Shown here: piece after piece, positions 11,723 to 23,132 of the stretch
How the letters are laid out: the number at the start of each line of letters is the position of its first letter
Position numbering within the stretch: the first letter of the stretch is position 1
DNA from: Rhexocercosporidium sp. MPI-PUGE-AT-0058
Taxonomy: Eukaryota; Ascomycota; Leotiomycetes; Helotiales
Assembly (NCBI GenBank): GCA_020746875.1
Contig: JAGTJL010000010.1
Coordinates: 310,001 to 374,000, forward strand
Direction: 5' to 3'
Length of the DNA stretch: 64,000 nt
Program-made: the position numbers and the translations under genes
The notes under the pieces: model-generated
The model's input: only the letters and a program-made list of their open reading frames with translations
Told to the model about the DNA's origin: nothing
The model's database searches: none

Positions 11723-12337
11723 ATGGCCTGGCATGGCCCAGTTAAACCAGGCTCGAGGATCCTGGATTACTATCACCTCAAATACTTGAAGCTTCCAGGA
11801 CGCATACCATGCGACGCTTTTGTGGTCAAATACAAAGACGCGCGAGTCTACAACATCAGCGCAAACAGATGGACCGAAGCATCCCCCAACTCCTTCGCTC
11901 TCCGAGACCACTTTTCCCGGCGCTGGGAAGAACGAAAAGACCCTTTTTGGTGGTCGGCAATCGCACATAAGTTCCTAGAATCAAAGAGGGTAGTTAGGAG
12001 TTATGCCACGAGGAAGCTGAGACAGGCTTTCACGGAGTCGTTGAGGAAGAAGGGGTTTGCCCCTGATGGCAATGTGTTGGATGGGAGGGGAGGGAAGCCC
12101 TTGACTGGTAGTGCGCAGCTGACTCCTCTGGAACCTATTTTGAAGACGAGGCAGAGTGATTTGGTTCTTCAGACGGATGTAGCAGTGGAGCACTTGTTGA
12201 AGGTTAGGGATGGAGGTCTGAACAAGCAGGCTGCTGGATTTAACAAAGGGTCTGCTGGACGATTAAACAAAAACCGGCAAGCCGAGAAGAAGCCAAAGGT
12301 CACCCAGGGATTCACGATCACTAAGAAGAGAATGTAA
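11723..12337 (+). CDS. conserved-looking hypothetical protein, basic
   Basis: A single open frame of 204 residues, not recognised. The first two thirds look globular (MAWHGPVKPGSRILDYYHLK; FWWSAIAHKFLESKRVVRSY). The C-terminal third is Lys/Arg-rich with the small repeats LNKQAAGFNKGSAGRLNKN and ends TITKKRM. No signal peptide or membrane span. High basicity and a Trp-rich core would suit a nucleic-acid or ribosome-associated protein, possibly mitochondrial, but this is only inference. An upstream exon cannot be excluded. Confidence 0.6.
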   Translation: MAWHGPVKPGSRILDYYHLKYLKLPGRIPCDAFVVKYKDARVYNISANRWTEASPNSFALRDHFSRRWEERKDPFWWSAIAHKFLESKRVVRSYATRKLRQAFTESLRKKGFAPDGNVLDGRGGKPLTGSAQLTPLEPILKTRQSDLVLQTDVAVEHLLKVRDGGLNKQAAGFNKGSAGRLNKNRQAEKKPKVTQGFTITKKRM

Positions 12338-12586
12338 TGAAACTCAACTCCAGAAAAAGACTTTGCCAAATGTTTGTACTCGTGCAACAATCTGAACATT
12401 TGCATGCTGTGATCTTGAAATGCCCTGGTCTTCCCGGCGATAACTTTCCATCCCAGCCTTGTCCTCTGACCAATCAGAGGCTAGCAATGGTCCGAGCTCC
12501 TGCGAGTCGCGTTCACTGAACCAAGCTTGAGGTTGTCGCAACGTATCTCACTCAACGACTGAACTATTCAGACTCTAATCGCAACG

Positions 12587-13814
12587 ATGCTGATCTCATT
12601 GACAGTAGGCAAAGTCGATGCAGGTGTCGCAGTCCTGCTGACCCAAGACAAAAGACTTGTATGTTTCCTTTCGAATCTGGCTCACCCCCTACGCAATCAT
12701 CCTCTGAGAGCCTATCAGCTAACAAGACATTCAGATCGAATTTCCCTCCATTCTGCTCCCTCCCAACATCTCCTCTGGAAGTATAGTAGACATCACTGTC
12801 GCCCGAAACCTCAACTCCGAGACGAAATCCCAAGCTGCCTTCCTCGCCCTCCAAGATTCCATCTACTCCTCCTTCGGCGATTCAGAACCCGTTGCTCCCA
12901 AACTCAGCTGCAGAAATGCCACCCAGACATCCGTAGTACTCGAATGGGACCCGATCGAAGTCGCAACCGCAGATGTCATCTCCCTCTCTCTCTTCCGCAA
13001 TGGCCAGAAAGCCGGCAACATCCCCAGACCAACTACGATGCACAGCACGAAGATCAGTGGTTTGGCGGTCGATACGGAATACACGTTTCACTTGGTGTTA
13101 AGAACTAGTGCGGGCACATTCAGTAGCGAGAAGGTGGTTGTGAAGACACATAAGATGACGGATTTGAGCGGTATTACGGTCACACCTGGTATTCTGCCTG
13201 CGCAGTTGAGGGATAGTCTCACCAAAGCCGTGGAGAGGATAGGAGCCAAGCTGGCGGATACTGTTCGGATCGACACTACGCATTTCGTGACTACGGAGGG
13301 CAGAGGCATGCTGTGGGAGAAGGCGGTTGAAATGAACATCCCAGTTGTTCGACCGGAATGGGTTGAGGGTTGTGAGAGAGGAGGTAGGATTGTAGGTGTC
13401 AGACAGTACTATCTTGATGCCGATCCAAGACATCGCCAGGTTGCTCAGTCCGAAATGCCTGCTCAATCACCACCAGAGCCAGCTAAGGAGTCACCGTTAC
13501 CTAGTCCACCTGCAACGAACGGCTTGAGTCAGGCTATTCCTCCCACACCACCCGCGAAAGACGCCCCGAAGGAAGAAGAGGAGAGCAGTGACGAGGAGGA
13601 AGAGACCAAGGAAGACAAGACCGCCGTCCAGGAAGAGCAAAAAGTCAGAGTCGAAGACCGAGATCAACACAAAGTTGCTCTCCGACCCGCAGCTCCCGCG
13701 TTGACATCCGAATCAGAGGAGACAGACGAAAAATTGAAGGAGCCGGTCGATGAAAACAGTGGATCAGGTTCACAGACGCCAGGACACTCGAGTTTCCAGG
13801 ATGTGGCTCTGTGA
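12587..13814 (+). CDS. CHS5: exomer scaffold subunit Chs5
   Basis: Core of the exomer coat that carries chitin synthase III and a few other cargoes from the trans-Golgi to the plasma membrane. Exons 12587-12658 and 12735-13814, in phase, 383 residues. The N-terminal segment (MLISLTVGKVDAGVAVLLTQ) is the exomer-binding and dimerising part. It is followed by a fibronectin type III domain at about residues 75-165 (TSVVLEWDPIEVATADVISL; EYTFHLVLRTSAG) and a BRCT domain at about 168-255 (GITVTPGILP, THFVTTEGRG, PVVRPEWVEGC). The rest is acidic, Glu/Pro-rich and probably disordered. The FN3-BRCT pair binds Arf1 and the order matches Chs5. The tail is much shorter than in yeast Chs5 (671 residues) and lacks its long Lys-rich part. 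Confidence 0.92.
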
Positions 13815-14370
13815 TTGGGCGGGTCACCTCTGCTTTTACTTTTCACAATATACCTAAGATTCCTTCGGCTGGCTGCAATCTGCTTTAGCAGCATGGTGTT
13901 TTGGGGAGCTTTGAGATGTGTAGGTAGTTGAGCGAAATGCATAGTTAAGCAATGAGGAATAGATGTATAGTACATGTGGAATGTCTTGAAAGTGAAATAA
14001 GGGTCTGGAGAACAGGCCACAAAGAATGCCAAGTTGCCGTCGGCATTTGCCTGTATCAAAATCCTTACATGTACCGAGTTTCCAACTTATCTAGGAGATA
14101 GACTTTTTGAATATTCTGCGGCTGGTTCCTGGTGCTCCGCTCAAGTTTCACCAAGAGCCATGTCCAGCCAGATCTTGGACAGCCAGGCTCGTCTAGGCAA
14201 GGCCCCCACAGCTTCCCGCCGCTTGCAAGGGGCTCGACGATCAATTATCCCTGTAGATCCTGGCAGTGACGAGATTGATATCAAAGTCAGGTACATATCC
14301 AAACTCCTCACCACAACTTTCTTCGCGATATCCCTCAATCCTTAGGGAAGCAATTGAACTTATCTTCATC
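13815..14370. other. intergenic, no gene seen
   Basis: About 560 bases between CHS5 and the dehydrogenase. Short open frames only; 3' region of one gene and promoter of the next. Confidence 0.5.
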
Positions 14371-15271
14371 ATGGCATGGTCACTAGTCTGTCCAGCGAGC
14401 AGAGGAATTGGCTTCCAATTGACGCGACATCTCCTACAAACGACTAAGATCCCAGTCATTGCAACAGCCAGGAAAGATATCACGGGAGTGAAGAAGAGCA
14501 TTCTTCAGGATTTACCGGATGTTGATCCCAAAAGACTTGAGGTGCTGGAAGTTGACGTTACAAGTATTCCTCTTCCCTTTTCCTATAACCATATCCTAGT
14601 CTCAAAGATCAGATATGACAGAGCTAGTATTAGAGGGTACCAACAATACTAACAACCTCCCAGACGAAAGCACCATAATCCGCGCTGCAGAAGACGCCAA
14701 AACCATGTTCCCACCCTCATCTCATCATCTCCATCTCGCCTTCTCCATCCCCGGAATCCTCTACCCGGAGAAATCACCCTCCCAACTCACCCACGAGAAC
14801 CTAACACGCACGTTCGCCATTAACACGATCGGACCCCTCCTCCTCGCCAAACACTTCACTCCCTTCCTCCCCAAGAAAGCCACCACGCTCCCTTCCCCAG
14901 AGGAATGCGAGGAGCTCGACATCCCTCCGCACGCCGTGTGGCTGAACATGTCTGCCCGTGTAGGCTCGACCTCTGATAATGGGCTTGGAGGATGGTATTC
15001 GTATCGTGCGTCGAAGGCGGGTGTTAATAGTGTTAGTAAGAGTTTAGATCTTTGGTTGAGGGGGAGGAGTGCGGAGAAGGCGATGGCCATGGCGTATCAT
15101 CCTGGTACGGTCAAGACGGGTCTGAGTAAAGAGTTTTGGGGGGCAGTGAAGGAGGAGAAGTTGTTTAGTCCGGAGTTTGCAGTTGAGAAGATGGTGGGTG
15201 TTGTTAGGAGTGTGGGGCTTGAGGGGAGAGGGAGGTGTTGGGATTGGAAGGGCGAGGAGATTTTGCCTTGA
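14371..15271 (+). CDS. short-chain dehydrogenase/reductase
   Basis: NAD(P)-dependent oxidoreductase of unknown substrate. Exons 14371-14563 and 14664-15271, 266 residues, with an ACTAAC branch point before the acceptor. The cofactor motif is CPASRGIG, in which the usual TG of TGxxxGIG is CP. The Asp of the adenine pocket is in LEVLEVDVT; the NAG-like segment is AFSIPGIL; the catalytic set is the Ser of LNMSARVGS and YRASK (Tyr/Lys). An Arg after the beta-2 strand (ATARKD) suggests NADPH. The length fits a classical SDR. The start gives MAWSLVCPASRGIG, with the cofactor motif at residue 7 as usual. No pathway neighbours. Confidence 0.88.
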
Positions 15272-15771
15272 CTTGAGAGGATTACTTGGGTCTAGTCTGT
15301 GCCTTGTACGAGTAAGATTTAATCTCGAGATGGGAGATGGGACAACAAAATAACCGAAAATTTGTCCTAGCGAAGAGATTGGCCAAGTGGAAAAGGGGTA
15401 GCGAGCGATGCATAACAGTGGAAGCTCAGAAGCAAGCTGCACATTGCAGCAAGCTCGGCCCGATGTATCATTAACCCTATCAAACACAATCAAGTATTCA
15501 AACTCTCCCCGCAGCAATTCTGCAACTCAAGTAGTCTCAATAGCGGGGCCCCGCAGCTGCAGTCAAACGGCTCCAAACTTCCGAGATCGACGAGACGATC
15601 GCCTGTCAGTGACCCCTCTCCTCCGTCAGTATCCGTCATACTCATACACCGATCCGTAGATTTCTATTTACTCTTAATTTTCTTGTGACGCATTATCAAT
15701 TGTACCTTCAATTTGAAGTGGCACGAAAAGAAAACACCCTCCATCAATAAACTCATACTTGGGTAGACGAA
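15272..15771. other. intergenic, no gene seen
   Basis: About 500 bases, tandemly oriented genes on both sides; presumed terminator and promoter of the transporter. Confidence 0.45.
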
Positions 15772-18184
15772 ATGGCTAATTGGTACACCCTCGGGGTCGC
15801 ATTCTTTGCCGCGATTGGAACCTTTCTTTTTGTGAGTATTTCCATCCATGTTCATGGAAAGTTCTCTGATATCAAATCTAGGGTTTCGACACAGGTATCG
15901 CAACGACAAGTAAGTCCCTAATCCAAAATCTTTGCCGCGTTCAAAACAGCTTACTATCGAATTAGCAATCGCCCACAAAAGCTGGATAGAGTACATGGGA
16001 CATCCATCAAATGGACTCACTGGAGCTGTAAGTCATCCGCGGTTCATCCCACTTCTAAACCTCGTTTATTCATATCCATTCCCATCATGTGCCACCATAA
16101 CTCAAACAAAAAGTACCCACACGAAAACAAATAAAAGCTAACATCAACCCTCTAGGTAGTAGCAGTCTACATAGCTGGCGAAGCCCTCGGCGCCCTAACG
16201 CAAACATTCATAGGCGACAAGCTCGGCCGAATCCGCTTCATGCAATTAATGTGTATCATCGTCACCATGGGAACAGTAATCCAGACCGCGGCTGTGAATT
16301 TCGGGATGTTTCTTGCGGGGAGAGTGTTGGCTGGTTATGCTGTTGGGTATGTAACATCTGATCTTACTTCTTTCTCTTCCTCGTCTTTTCAATTTTGGTC
16401 TTAGGTGTAGTTGTGGTGATTGATGTGATGGCGAGATGAGATGATGAAGCTGATGGTGAGACAGAGGCATGGTAGCTACAGTCCCTATTTACCTTAGTGA
16501 GATATCGTCGCCGGCTCATCGTGGTTTGATAGGTGGGATTTCGGGGTGTGGGATTTCGTTTGGGACGATGATGTCGAATGTAAGTTCCGGCAACATCCAC
16601 TACAATTAGCATCACAATACTGATTCTCGGCCATCAGTGGGTAGGCTTCGCATGCAGCTACGCCCCTTACGGAGCCACACAATGGCGACTCCCCCTCGGT
16701 CTCCAAATCCCCTGGGGCGTGATAATGTTCGTTGGCCTTGCAACATTCATGCCGCACTCTCCTCGGCAGCTCATCCGTACCGGGAAGATAGAGCTAGCGA
16801 GGAAGGAATTCGGACGCATTCATAGGGGTGAGAAGGTGGATGAGAGGGAGGTGGGGAGGGAGTTTGCGCTGATGAGGGGGCAGATTGAGTTTGAGATGGA
16901 GAGGGAGATTAGATCTTATAGAGAGATTTGGAGGTTGTTTAGGCATCGGGTGTTGGTGTGAGTTTTTTTGGGAGGACCCTTCTCGCATGGAGTTTTTTGG
17001 TCTTGAGTTGGAGGGTGAGTTGGCTGACTGACTTCTGGGTAGCTCTATCGCGGTACAGACTATGACGAGTTTGACGGGTGTGAACGTTATCCAGGTGGGT
17101 TAGAAATTAGAATGTAAGATGCTGACTTGAAGCTAATAATCTCATCATAGTACTACCAGAGTAAGTTCTTCTGTCTTCTTCCTACTTGCCTTACCAGAAC
17201 TGACTTGCCCCAGCGATTCTCTACAAATCCCTCGGTATAAACCAAACAACTATCCTAGCACTAGCAGGTGTCTACGGTACATGTGCATTTGTATCAAACG
17301 CCATCACGACCAAATATTTAACCGATCAATGGGGTCGTCGAAAGTATAACTCCTTCTTGCCTCTCCCTAATTTCCTGCTTCCCCAAAAGAGAACACCAAT
17401 TCTAACAATGTAATAAGAATGATCCTCGCTGGCCTTTCCGGCATTGTCATCGTAGAGATATACGCCGCAGTAATGCAGCGCGAGTTCCAAAACACGAACA
17501 ACAAAATTGGTAAAGGTTTCGCTGTGCTCGGAATTTACCTCTTTGTAGTTGTGTATTGTAAGTTTGACCTGTTCAGAGGGAACTATAACTTTCCGAAGGT
17601 ATCTGACTGTTCACAGATGGCATGTTAAATAGCACCACCTGGCTTTATGGCGCTGAAGTCCTCCCTCTGGTGTACAGGAGTAAAGTCATGGGTTTGGCTG
17701 CTGCTTCGCATTTCATTGTGAATGTCGCTCGTAAGCAGCACTCTCCTTCCGTTACCTTTCTCCGTTTTCTTTTCTCTCTTTCTCAAATGGCCCAAAAGAC
17801 AATATATGCTAAACGATCATAAACACAGTCACAGAAGCAGGCCCCAGCGCCTTCGCCACGATCCACGAGAACTACTATTACGTGTTCGTATGCTGCTCCT
17901 TATTCTTCCTGGTCATAGCTTATTTCTTCTTCCCGTAAGTTCATGTCGCCCATCTCCACTCTTCTACAGTACATGTATCATATATCATGAGGCGAGAAGT
18001 GAAGAGAGAAAAGTATTGACAAATCTGCAGAGAAACTAAACAGAAGACGTTGGAAGACATTGCAGCCGCCTTTGGAGATAAAGTCGTTTTGCTTACGGAC
18101 AGGGATTTCGAGGCAGAGGAGAAGATTTCGGGAAGTGGGATGAAGCCTGAGCATTTAGAGATGGCTGGGAAAGAGGGTGTATGA
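15772..18184 (+). CDS. MFS sugar (hexose/quinate-type) transporter
   Basis: Twelve-span proton symporter of the fungal sugar porter family, expected in the plasma membrane. About eleven exons separated by short introns. Exon 1 is MANWYTLGVAFFAAIGTFLF and the next exon begins GFDTGIATT. Family signatures follow in order: GDKLGRIRFM (loop 2-3), AGRVLAGYAVG, YLSEISSPAHRGLIGG, PHSPRQLIRTGK (PESPR-like), the TM7 motif LTGVNVIQYYQ, DQWGRRK, and PETKQKTLEDIAAAFGD after TM12. A Glu-rich loop of about 60 residues lies between TM6 and TM7. Internal introns with in-frame stops, for example near 17345-17418, must be spliced. The substrate cannot be told from sequence. Confidence 0.88.
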
Positions 18185-19193
18185 GTGTTGGGTGTGTGAT
18201 GCTCGAGATGGTTTTGAGAAGCTTCAAACTTGTGGGCCTCTTCGAAATGGAGGGGTTACTTCCTCATAGATTCTTTTGACATGACTTGAACCGCAGCAAA
18301 GATGGCGACTCGAACCAGTAGATAGAAGCCCGAAGGGACATATCCCTGAACCAAAAAATGGAGGTCCATACCAGCAAAATTTAAATTCCAGAACATTGAT
18401 ACAAAGCTATTCTATCTTCCTCGTCGAAGGAACTTTGGTATCGGTCCATCTTAAGAAGCGGGGGAAACAGAAGTGGCGAGACACTCGTCAGCAATAAAAA
18501 CAAAAGTATCCACATGCCAAAGTAACGACACACCACCATGCCACAACGATATCAGAAAAGAGGAGCAATAACTCACATGCCAAGTATCTCAAGAACACAA
18601 AAATCAATACCAAGACGCATGAGCAGTAGGCCTAGACTACACTTTCCCAAACAATGGGCAACACTCGGCTTTCCCCCTCTCCAATCCCAACCTGTTACCA
18701 CGAATACTCACCCCATCCGGATATCCCATTTCGGAACGACCAGTCCATCGCATCCCAGCACGTAGCATATATCGCGGGGCCCCAACGCATCTAGTGTCCA
18801 GCCCGTCAGCATTTTCATGTCAGAGTTCCATGGTCGGCTTGCCTAATGCGGAACCCCGAAGATAGGGGTCAGCTCGGCTAAATGAGACCGCGGGGTAGCG
18901 AACTCGATTCGACACAGATGTACGTGTGTGGCAAAAACTTGGGAGGAGAGGGAGACGATGCTCCGAAGCTCTTATGCTACTAGGCCAGCTGGCAGTTGGG
19001 CTAGGGGAGTTATTAAATGTCCCCCATAGATGTTTGGTTGAGGCTCACTTTAATTTGTCTTTCTGTTGATTTGTGTTTTGCCTATTTCTACCATATTACT
19101 ACTGACCGACGATCTGTAATCATCAACAGTAGCCGAATAGAGACTTTCTAGTACAGTAGAAGTGATCCGAATCAAGCTCTCGCCATCGACACG
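18185..19193. other. intergenic, no gene seen
   Basis: About 1 kb. One 75-codon open frame at 18538-18765 has no family-like sequence. Contains the promoter of the dehydrogenase gene at 19194. Confidence 0.45.
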
Positions 19194-20522
19194 ATGGGCA
19201 GCATCGCAATGCCGTCGTACAACTTCAAGCAGACCTTCGACGCCAAGATAGAAGGCGTCGACGACACGATGCGTGCGTGGCGCTTCCACGGCCAGAAAGA
19301 CATCCGACTCGACCAGATCCCGATTCCGAATTGTGGAAAGGGGCAGGTAAAGGTGAAGCCTGCTTTTGTTGGGATTTGTGGGACTGGTGAGTTCTTTCCT
19401 TCGACATGTCTCTATTGAAGGGAAATGGAAAAGAGAAAAGATGTTCATGTGTGAGACAGATCTTCATGAGTATCTCGGAGGAGCGAGTCTGATTCCCTCG
19501 GCTCATCCACATCCTATTACGGGTGAGAAGGTGCCATTGACGCTGGGTCATGAGTTCAGCGGTACGGTGGTGGAAGTTGGCGAAGGTGTGACCACGCACG
19601 AGATTGGTGATAGGGTGTGTGTGCAACCGATTATCTTTGATGGGACTTGTGGAGCTTGTGTAGATGGATACATCAATTGCTGTTATAGTAACGGATTCAT
19701 TGGTCTCAGCGGTAAGTTCCAACCTCCTCCATTCTCACCACATTTCAGTACGCTCACATGACTTCGTGAAGGCTGTGGAGGTGGTCTCTCGGATTTCATG
19801 GTCTGTCCAGCAACAAGTGCCATTCCTCTCCCGTCGTCAGTACCTATGGAAATCGGGGCTTTGATCGAACCTCTCTCTGTAGCCTGGCACGCCGTGAAAG
19901 TATCTCCCTTCAAGCCAGGTGACTCCGTGCTCGTTGTAGGCGGTGGTCCAATCGGTCTCGCAGTTATCCAAGCGCTCCGCGCCAAAGGAGCCGGCAAGAT
20001 CATCGTGTCGGAGGTGTCACCGCGGAGGAAGCAATTCTCGTCTGAATTCGGCGCAGATCATGTGCTTGATCCAACGAAAGTGGATGTGGTAACTGAAGTG
20101 AGGAAGCTGTGTGACGGGCAAGGCGTACATGTTGGATTCGACGCTGCGGGAGTTCAGTCTGGGTTGACGGCAGCGATCAATGCACTGAGAGCTCATGGCA
20201 CACTTGTGAATATTGCGGTGTGGGAGAAGCCAGTCCCGATCTTCCCTAATGATCTGGTCTTCAAGGAGAAGCATTATATGGGCGTGGCGACGTTTGTTGC
20301 TGGTGATTTTGCGGAGGTTTTGGATGCTATTGTTTCTGGTAAGTTCCCTACTGTACTAATTCCAAGTGTTTCTGCGTTTCTGACTCATGATAAATAGGAG
20401 CTATTAAGCCTGCAAAAATGATTACGAAAAAGGTCAAGTTGGAGGATACGGTAACGGAGGGCTTCCAGACCCTGATTAATGACAAGGACAACCATGTTAA
20501 GGTTCTAGTAGAGGTTCAATAG
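19194..20522 (+). CDS. zinc-dependent MDR dehydrogenase, 2,3-butanediol dehydrogenase-like
   Basis: Medium-chain alcohol/polyol dehydrogenase similar to yeast Bdh1. Exons 19194-19386, 19460-19711, 19772-20338 and 20398-20522, all in phase, 378 residues. Catalytic zinc ligands are the Cys of GICGTDLHEY, the His-Glu of LTLGHEFSG, and the Glu of ALIEPLSVAWHAV. The structural-zinc lobe is the Cys-rich CGACVDGYINCC. The Rossmann cofactor motif is VLVVGGGPIGLAV. Butanediol, sorbitol or a similar secondary alcohol is plausible, with NAD(H) as usual for the family, but the substrate is inferred. An N-terminal extension of about 27 residues precedes the conserved MRAWRFHG; an internal start there is possible. 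Confidence 0.9.
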
Positions 20523-20834
20523 TAATCAAATCCTAAGATTGGCTCATTTTACGATTCCGGGCAGAAAATGGGGCAGCTGATAATGCTGATGAAGTTTCTT
20601 GGGGTTGCTGAAAACAGCGTACGCCCCCACTTCACCTCCCGCGGGATACAACACTATACATTCCAGGAACTATACCGTTTTCAAATAAGAATTTAACTTG
20701 AGATAGAATCTGTTAAATCTAGATGTGAATACTTTCAATTGATTCCGATTATGTATTACGAAATAAGCCGCTATAGTCTCGCCAAATGAAACCTGGTATC
20801 AATATATCCACCTCGCTTAAACCCGTTTCCTTGC

Positions 20835-23132
20835 TCAGCCCAAAATGGACATCGCATCATCCGAATCTTCATCCTCCCCATTTCCACTTCTCACTTTATG
20901 GATCTCCATACTCACACTAGGAGCCATACCTTGCATTTCTCTCATCACGGGCTCCATTTTCTCCAGCTCAACCCGACGTCTCTTCTCCTCAGGACTCAGC
21001 TTCCGTTCCTCGTCCAGCAATCTTGCTATCCTCCCCTCCTTCCTCGACTCCTTCCCAATCCGACTGATCTCCCCAATGCTTCTTGCGATGGTACCAAGCG
21101 TCTGCAGCAGCATCTTATTGTCGCTCTCGATCTTGGACATACGTGCGTCCATTTCTCTTTCCCGCAAGCTCATGTTACGCTTGGCTCGTCGTTCTTGTCG
21201 ACGAGTTTCCAGTACACTGCTTCGGAGTGATTGTGTTGGGGATCGACGCTTGCTGTTGGGAGATATTGGGAGTGCAGATTCGGTGTCAGAATCGAATGAT
21301 GTGACAATCGACCGTGGAGGGGTGTGTGCACTTCGCACAGTTGACTCTGGCGAATTAGGTGCTACTGATCTCGCTTCTCTGGAAGGACGCTGCAGTGAGA
21401 GGTCGCTCTTGGTGACGTAGCCCGTGTACGGAGGCAGATTTGCAACCAGCATGATTGGTGAGAGTGTGTTGATTGTTGCCCGCCTGCGTGCTTCACCTCG
21501 CTTAGGGTTTCGTGGGGGCGCAACAACAGGGGATGGATTCTGGCTGATACTGGTGGCCCGTGACTCGGATAACGGCCGGCGAGGACTGGACTGAGATCGA
21601 ACTGATTCGATATCTCGCAGCTTTCTTGCTTTCACTCTCTCCTGTCGACTTTGACGGGTCACCAGGATGGACTCCGTCGTTCCATCTCGACTCGATGCAG
21701 TACGTCTCACTGTTTCCTTGCTTCTAGGAACTTTGAGGTTTCTTGTTCTGGCAGGAGGTGCAGTTGATGGCCTAGAAATGAATCCAGTCTGACCCTCTGG
21801 TGGAGATGGCAGATCGCTGGATGCATACGATACATGTGATTTTGAAGTCATATTCTTAACAACCTGAGGACGTCCGACTGGGGAGGCGTTGTAGCCCCGA
21901 ACTGCAATTCCATAGACAGCTGGTGGGGATGGTGAGGTGCCTGCACTTCCACAGTCTTTTGTGGGAGAAGCTCGCGGTCCTTCCGCCGCCCTCTCGTTAG
22001 CCAAATTGGAAGCTATAGCAAGCTCCTTTTGGAGAGCTTTCGAAACCTTAGGAATGCTCGAGGTTCGTGGAGGTAGGTCCAATTGCAATGAAGTGAACAC
22101 GGTCGCACTAGGTGCAGTGGAGATGCTACTAATATTCCGAGAATGACCCATTCTAGTACTGGCGAAAGACATCTGGCTGTACATCGTACCACCTGAATTG
22201 CGAAGATCTGGCAGTTGGCTGTCGAGTTGATTCAACTCTGTGGGAGAAACTGCGACATAGCTCTTTTGCGATCGTTGCGGGTCGTGGCTCATCGGATGTT
22301 GCGCGACTCTAGATTGTCTTGGAGATTCATCCTCATCCAGGTGGTAGGCATTCATAATCACAGAGGCATCGAGACTCCGTGTTCCTCCGTTCGAACGTGA
22401 TTCTGCGTTTCGGCGGCCATCTCCACCGTCTCGTATCCCATCTTTGCTCTGTCTATCGGGGCCACCCTCGGCAACTGATTTCAGAACTGTAATTGCTCCT
22501 CTATCTGGTTTTGTAGGTGGGTGAGATCGAAGGGGATTTGGTGGTTGCAGAGAGTTCGGTCCTCTTGACTGATTGTGCTCCATTGGGATTGATATTGCGA
22601 TGTGCCGAGCTCCACTTCGAGTTTGAGCAGCTACTGCGCTATCAGGAAGTTGCATAAGCCTTGGTTGCTTCGTAGTTTTCTTCCTCTGCTTTCCGAAGAA
22701 GTTAAACGCACTTCTCTTCAACGAAGTGAGGCTTTTTTCGTCATCAGAGGGAATGCTCATGAAATTGTTCGGTGGGGGCTCTCTAGTCATCAAAAAGTCT
22801 GACAGGGCTTTCATGCTCTCCCTGTTACTATTGAGCAAGGCTGCATCCTGCGATGTCCGGGGAGCCAGCGAGCTAGTCCTTCTCGAGTATCTCCTTGACA
22901 TATCAGATACCTTCGAGTTCCACCGATTCAGCTGGGATCCCGGACCCGTCGCGGATGCGATCCCTGGAGCAAATTCGGTAGGGACATGTCCATTTATTGT
23001 TGACGGGATATTCGAGGGCGTAGGAGCCCGGCTAGAGACGATCGAAACCTCTCTGCTGATGTGGACAGATTCATCTGAGAAAGCTTTGAGATCGGCGGGA
23101 CGGAGAGCCTCTGATCTAACGGAAGTCTGCAT
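20835..23132 (-). CDS. hypothetical disordered protein with C-terminal coiled coil
   Basis: A single open frame of 765 residues, not recognised. It is Ser/Arg/Pro-rich and mostly low complexity. The N-terminal third holds RRYSRRTSSLAPRTS, a possible phosphorylation-rich region, and FNFFGKQRKK. The last 140 residues form a likely coiled coil (LREREMDARMSKIESDNKML; EERKLSPEEKRRRVELEKME) and the protein ends in an acidic tail (DEDSDDAMSILG). No signal peptide or span. Size and composition suit a fungal scaffold or cytoskeleton-associated protein, but nothing assigns a role. Convergent with the dehydrogenase upstream in the window (gap 312 bases). A short 5' exon beyond 23132 is possible. Confidence 0.7.
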   Translation of the reverse strand: MQTSVRSEALRPADLKAFSDESVHISREVSIVSSRAPTPSNIPSTINGHVPTEFAPGIASATGPGSQLNRWNSKVSDMSRRYSRRTSSLAPRTSQDAALLNSNRESMKALSDFLMTREPPPNNFMSIPSDDEKSLTSLKRSAFNFFGKQRKKTTKQPRLMQLPDSAVAAQTRSGARHIAISIPMEHNQSRGPNSLQPPNPLRSHPPTKPDRGAITVLKSVAEGGPDRQSKDGIRDGGDGRRNAESRSNGGTRSLDASVIMNAYHLDEDESPRQSRVAQHPMSHDPQRSQKSYVAVSPTELNQLDSQLPDLRNSGGTMYSQMSFASTRMGHSRNISSISTAPSATVFTSLQLDLPPRTSSIPKVSKALQKELAIASNLANERAAEGPRASPTKDCGSAGTSPSPPAVYGIAVRGYNASPVGRPQVVKNMTSKSHVSYASSDLPSPPEGQTGFISRPSTAPPARTRNLKVPRSKETVRRTASSRDGTTESILVTRQSRQERVKARKLRDIESVRSQSSPRRPLSESRATSISQNPSPVVAPPRNPKRGEARRRATINTLSPIMLVANLPPYTGYVTKSDLSLQRPSREARSVAPNSPESTVRSAHTPPRSIVTSFDSDTESALPISPNSKRRSPTQSLRSSVLETRRQERRAKRNMSLREREMDARMSKIESDNKMLLQTLGTIARSIGEISRIGKESRKEGRIARLLDEERKLSPEEKRRRVELEKMEPVMREMQGMAPSVSMEIHKVRSGNGEDEDSDDAMSILG

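Noticed and set aside
18538..18765. 75-codon open frame between the transporter and the MDR dehydrogenase
   Set aside because: Composition and lack of motifs look like chance.
20845..21420. 191-codon plus-strand open frame
   Set aside because: Antisense shadow of the 765-residue minus-strand frame; Ser/Leu-rich complement with no domain.
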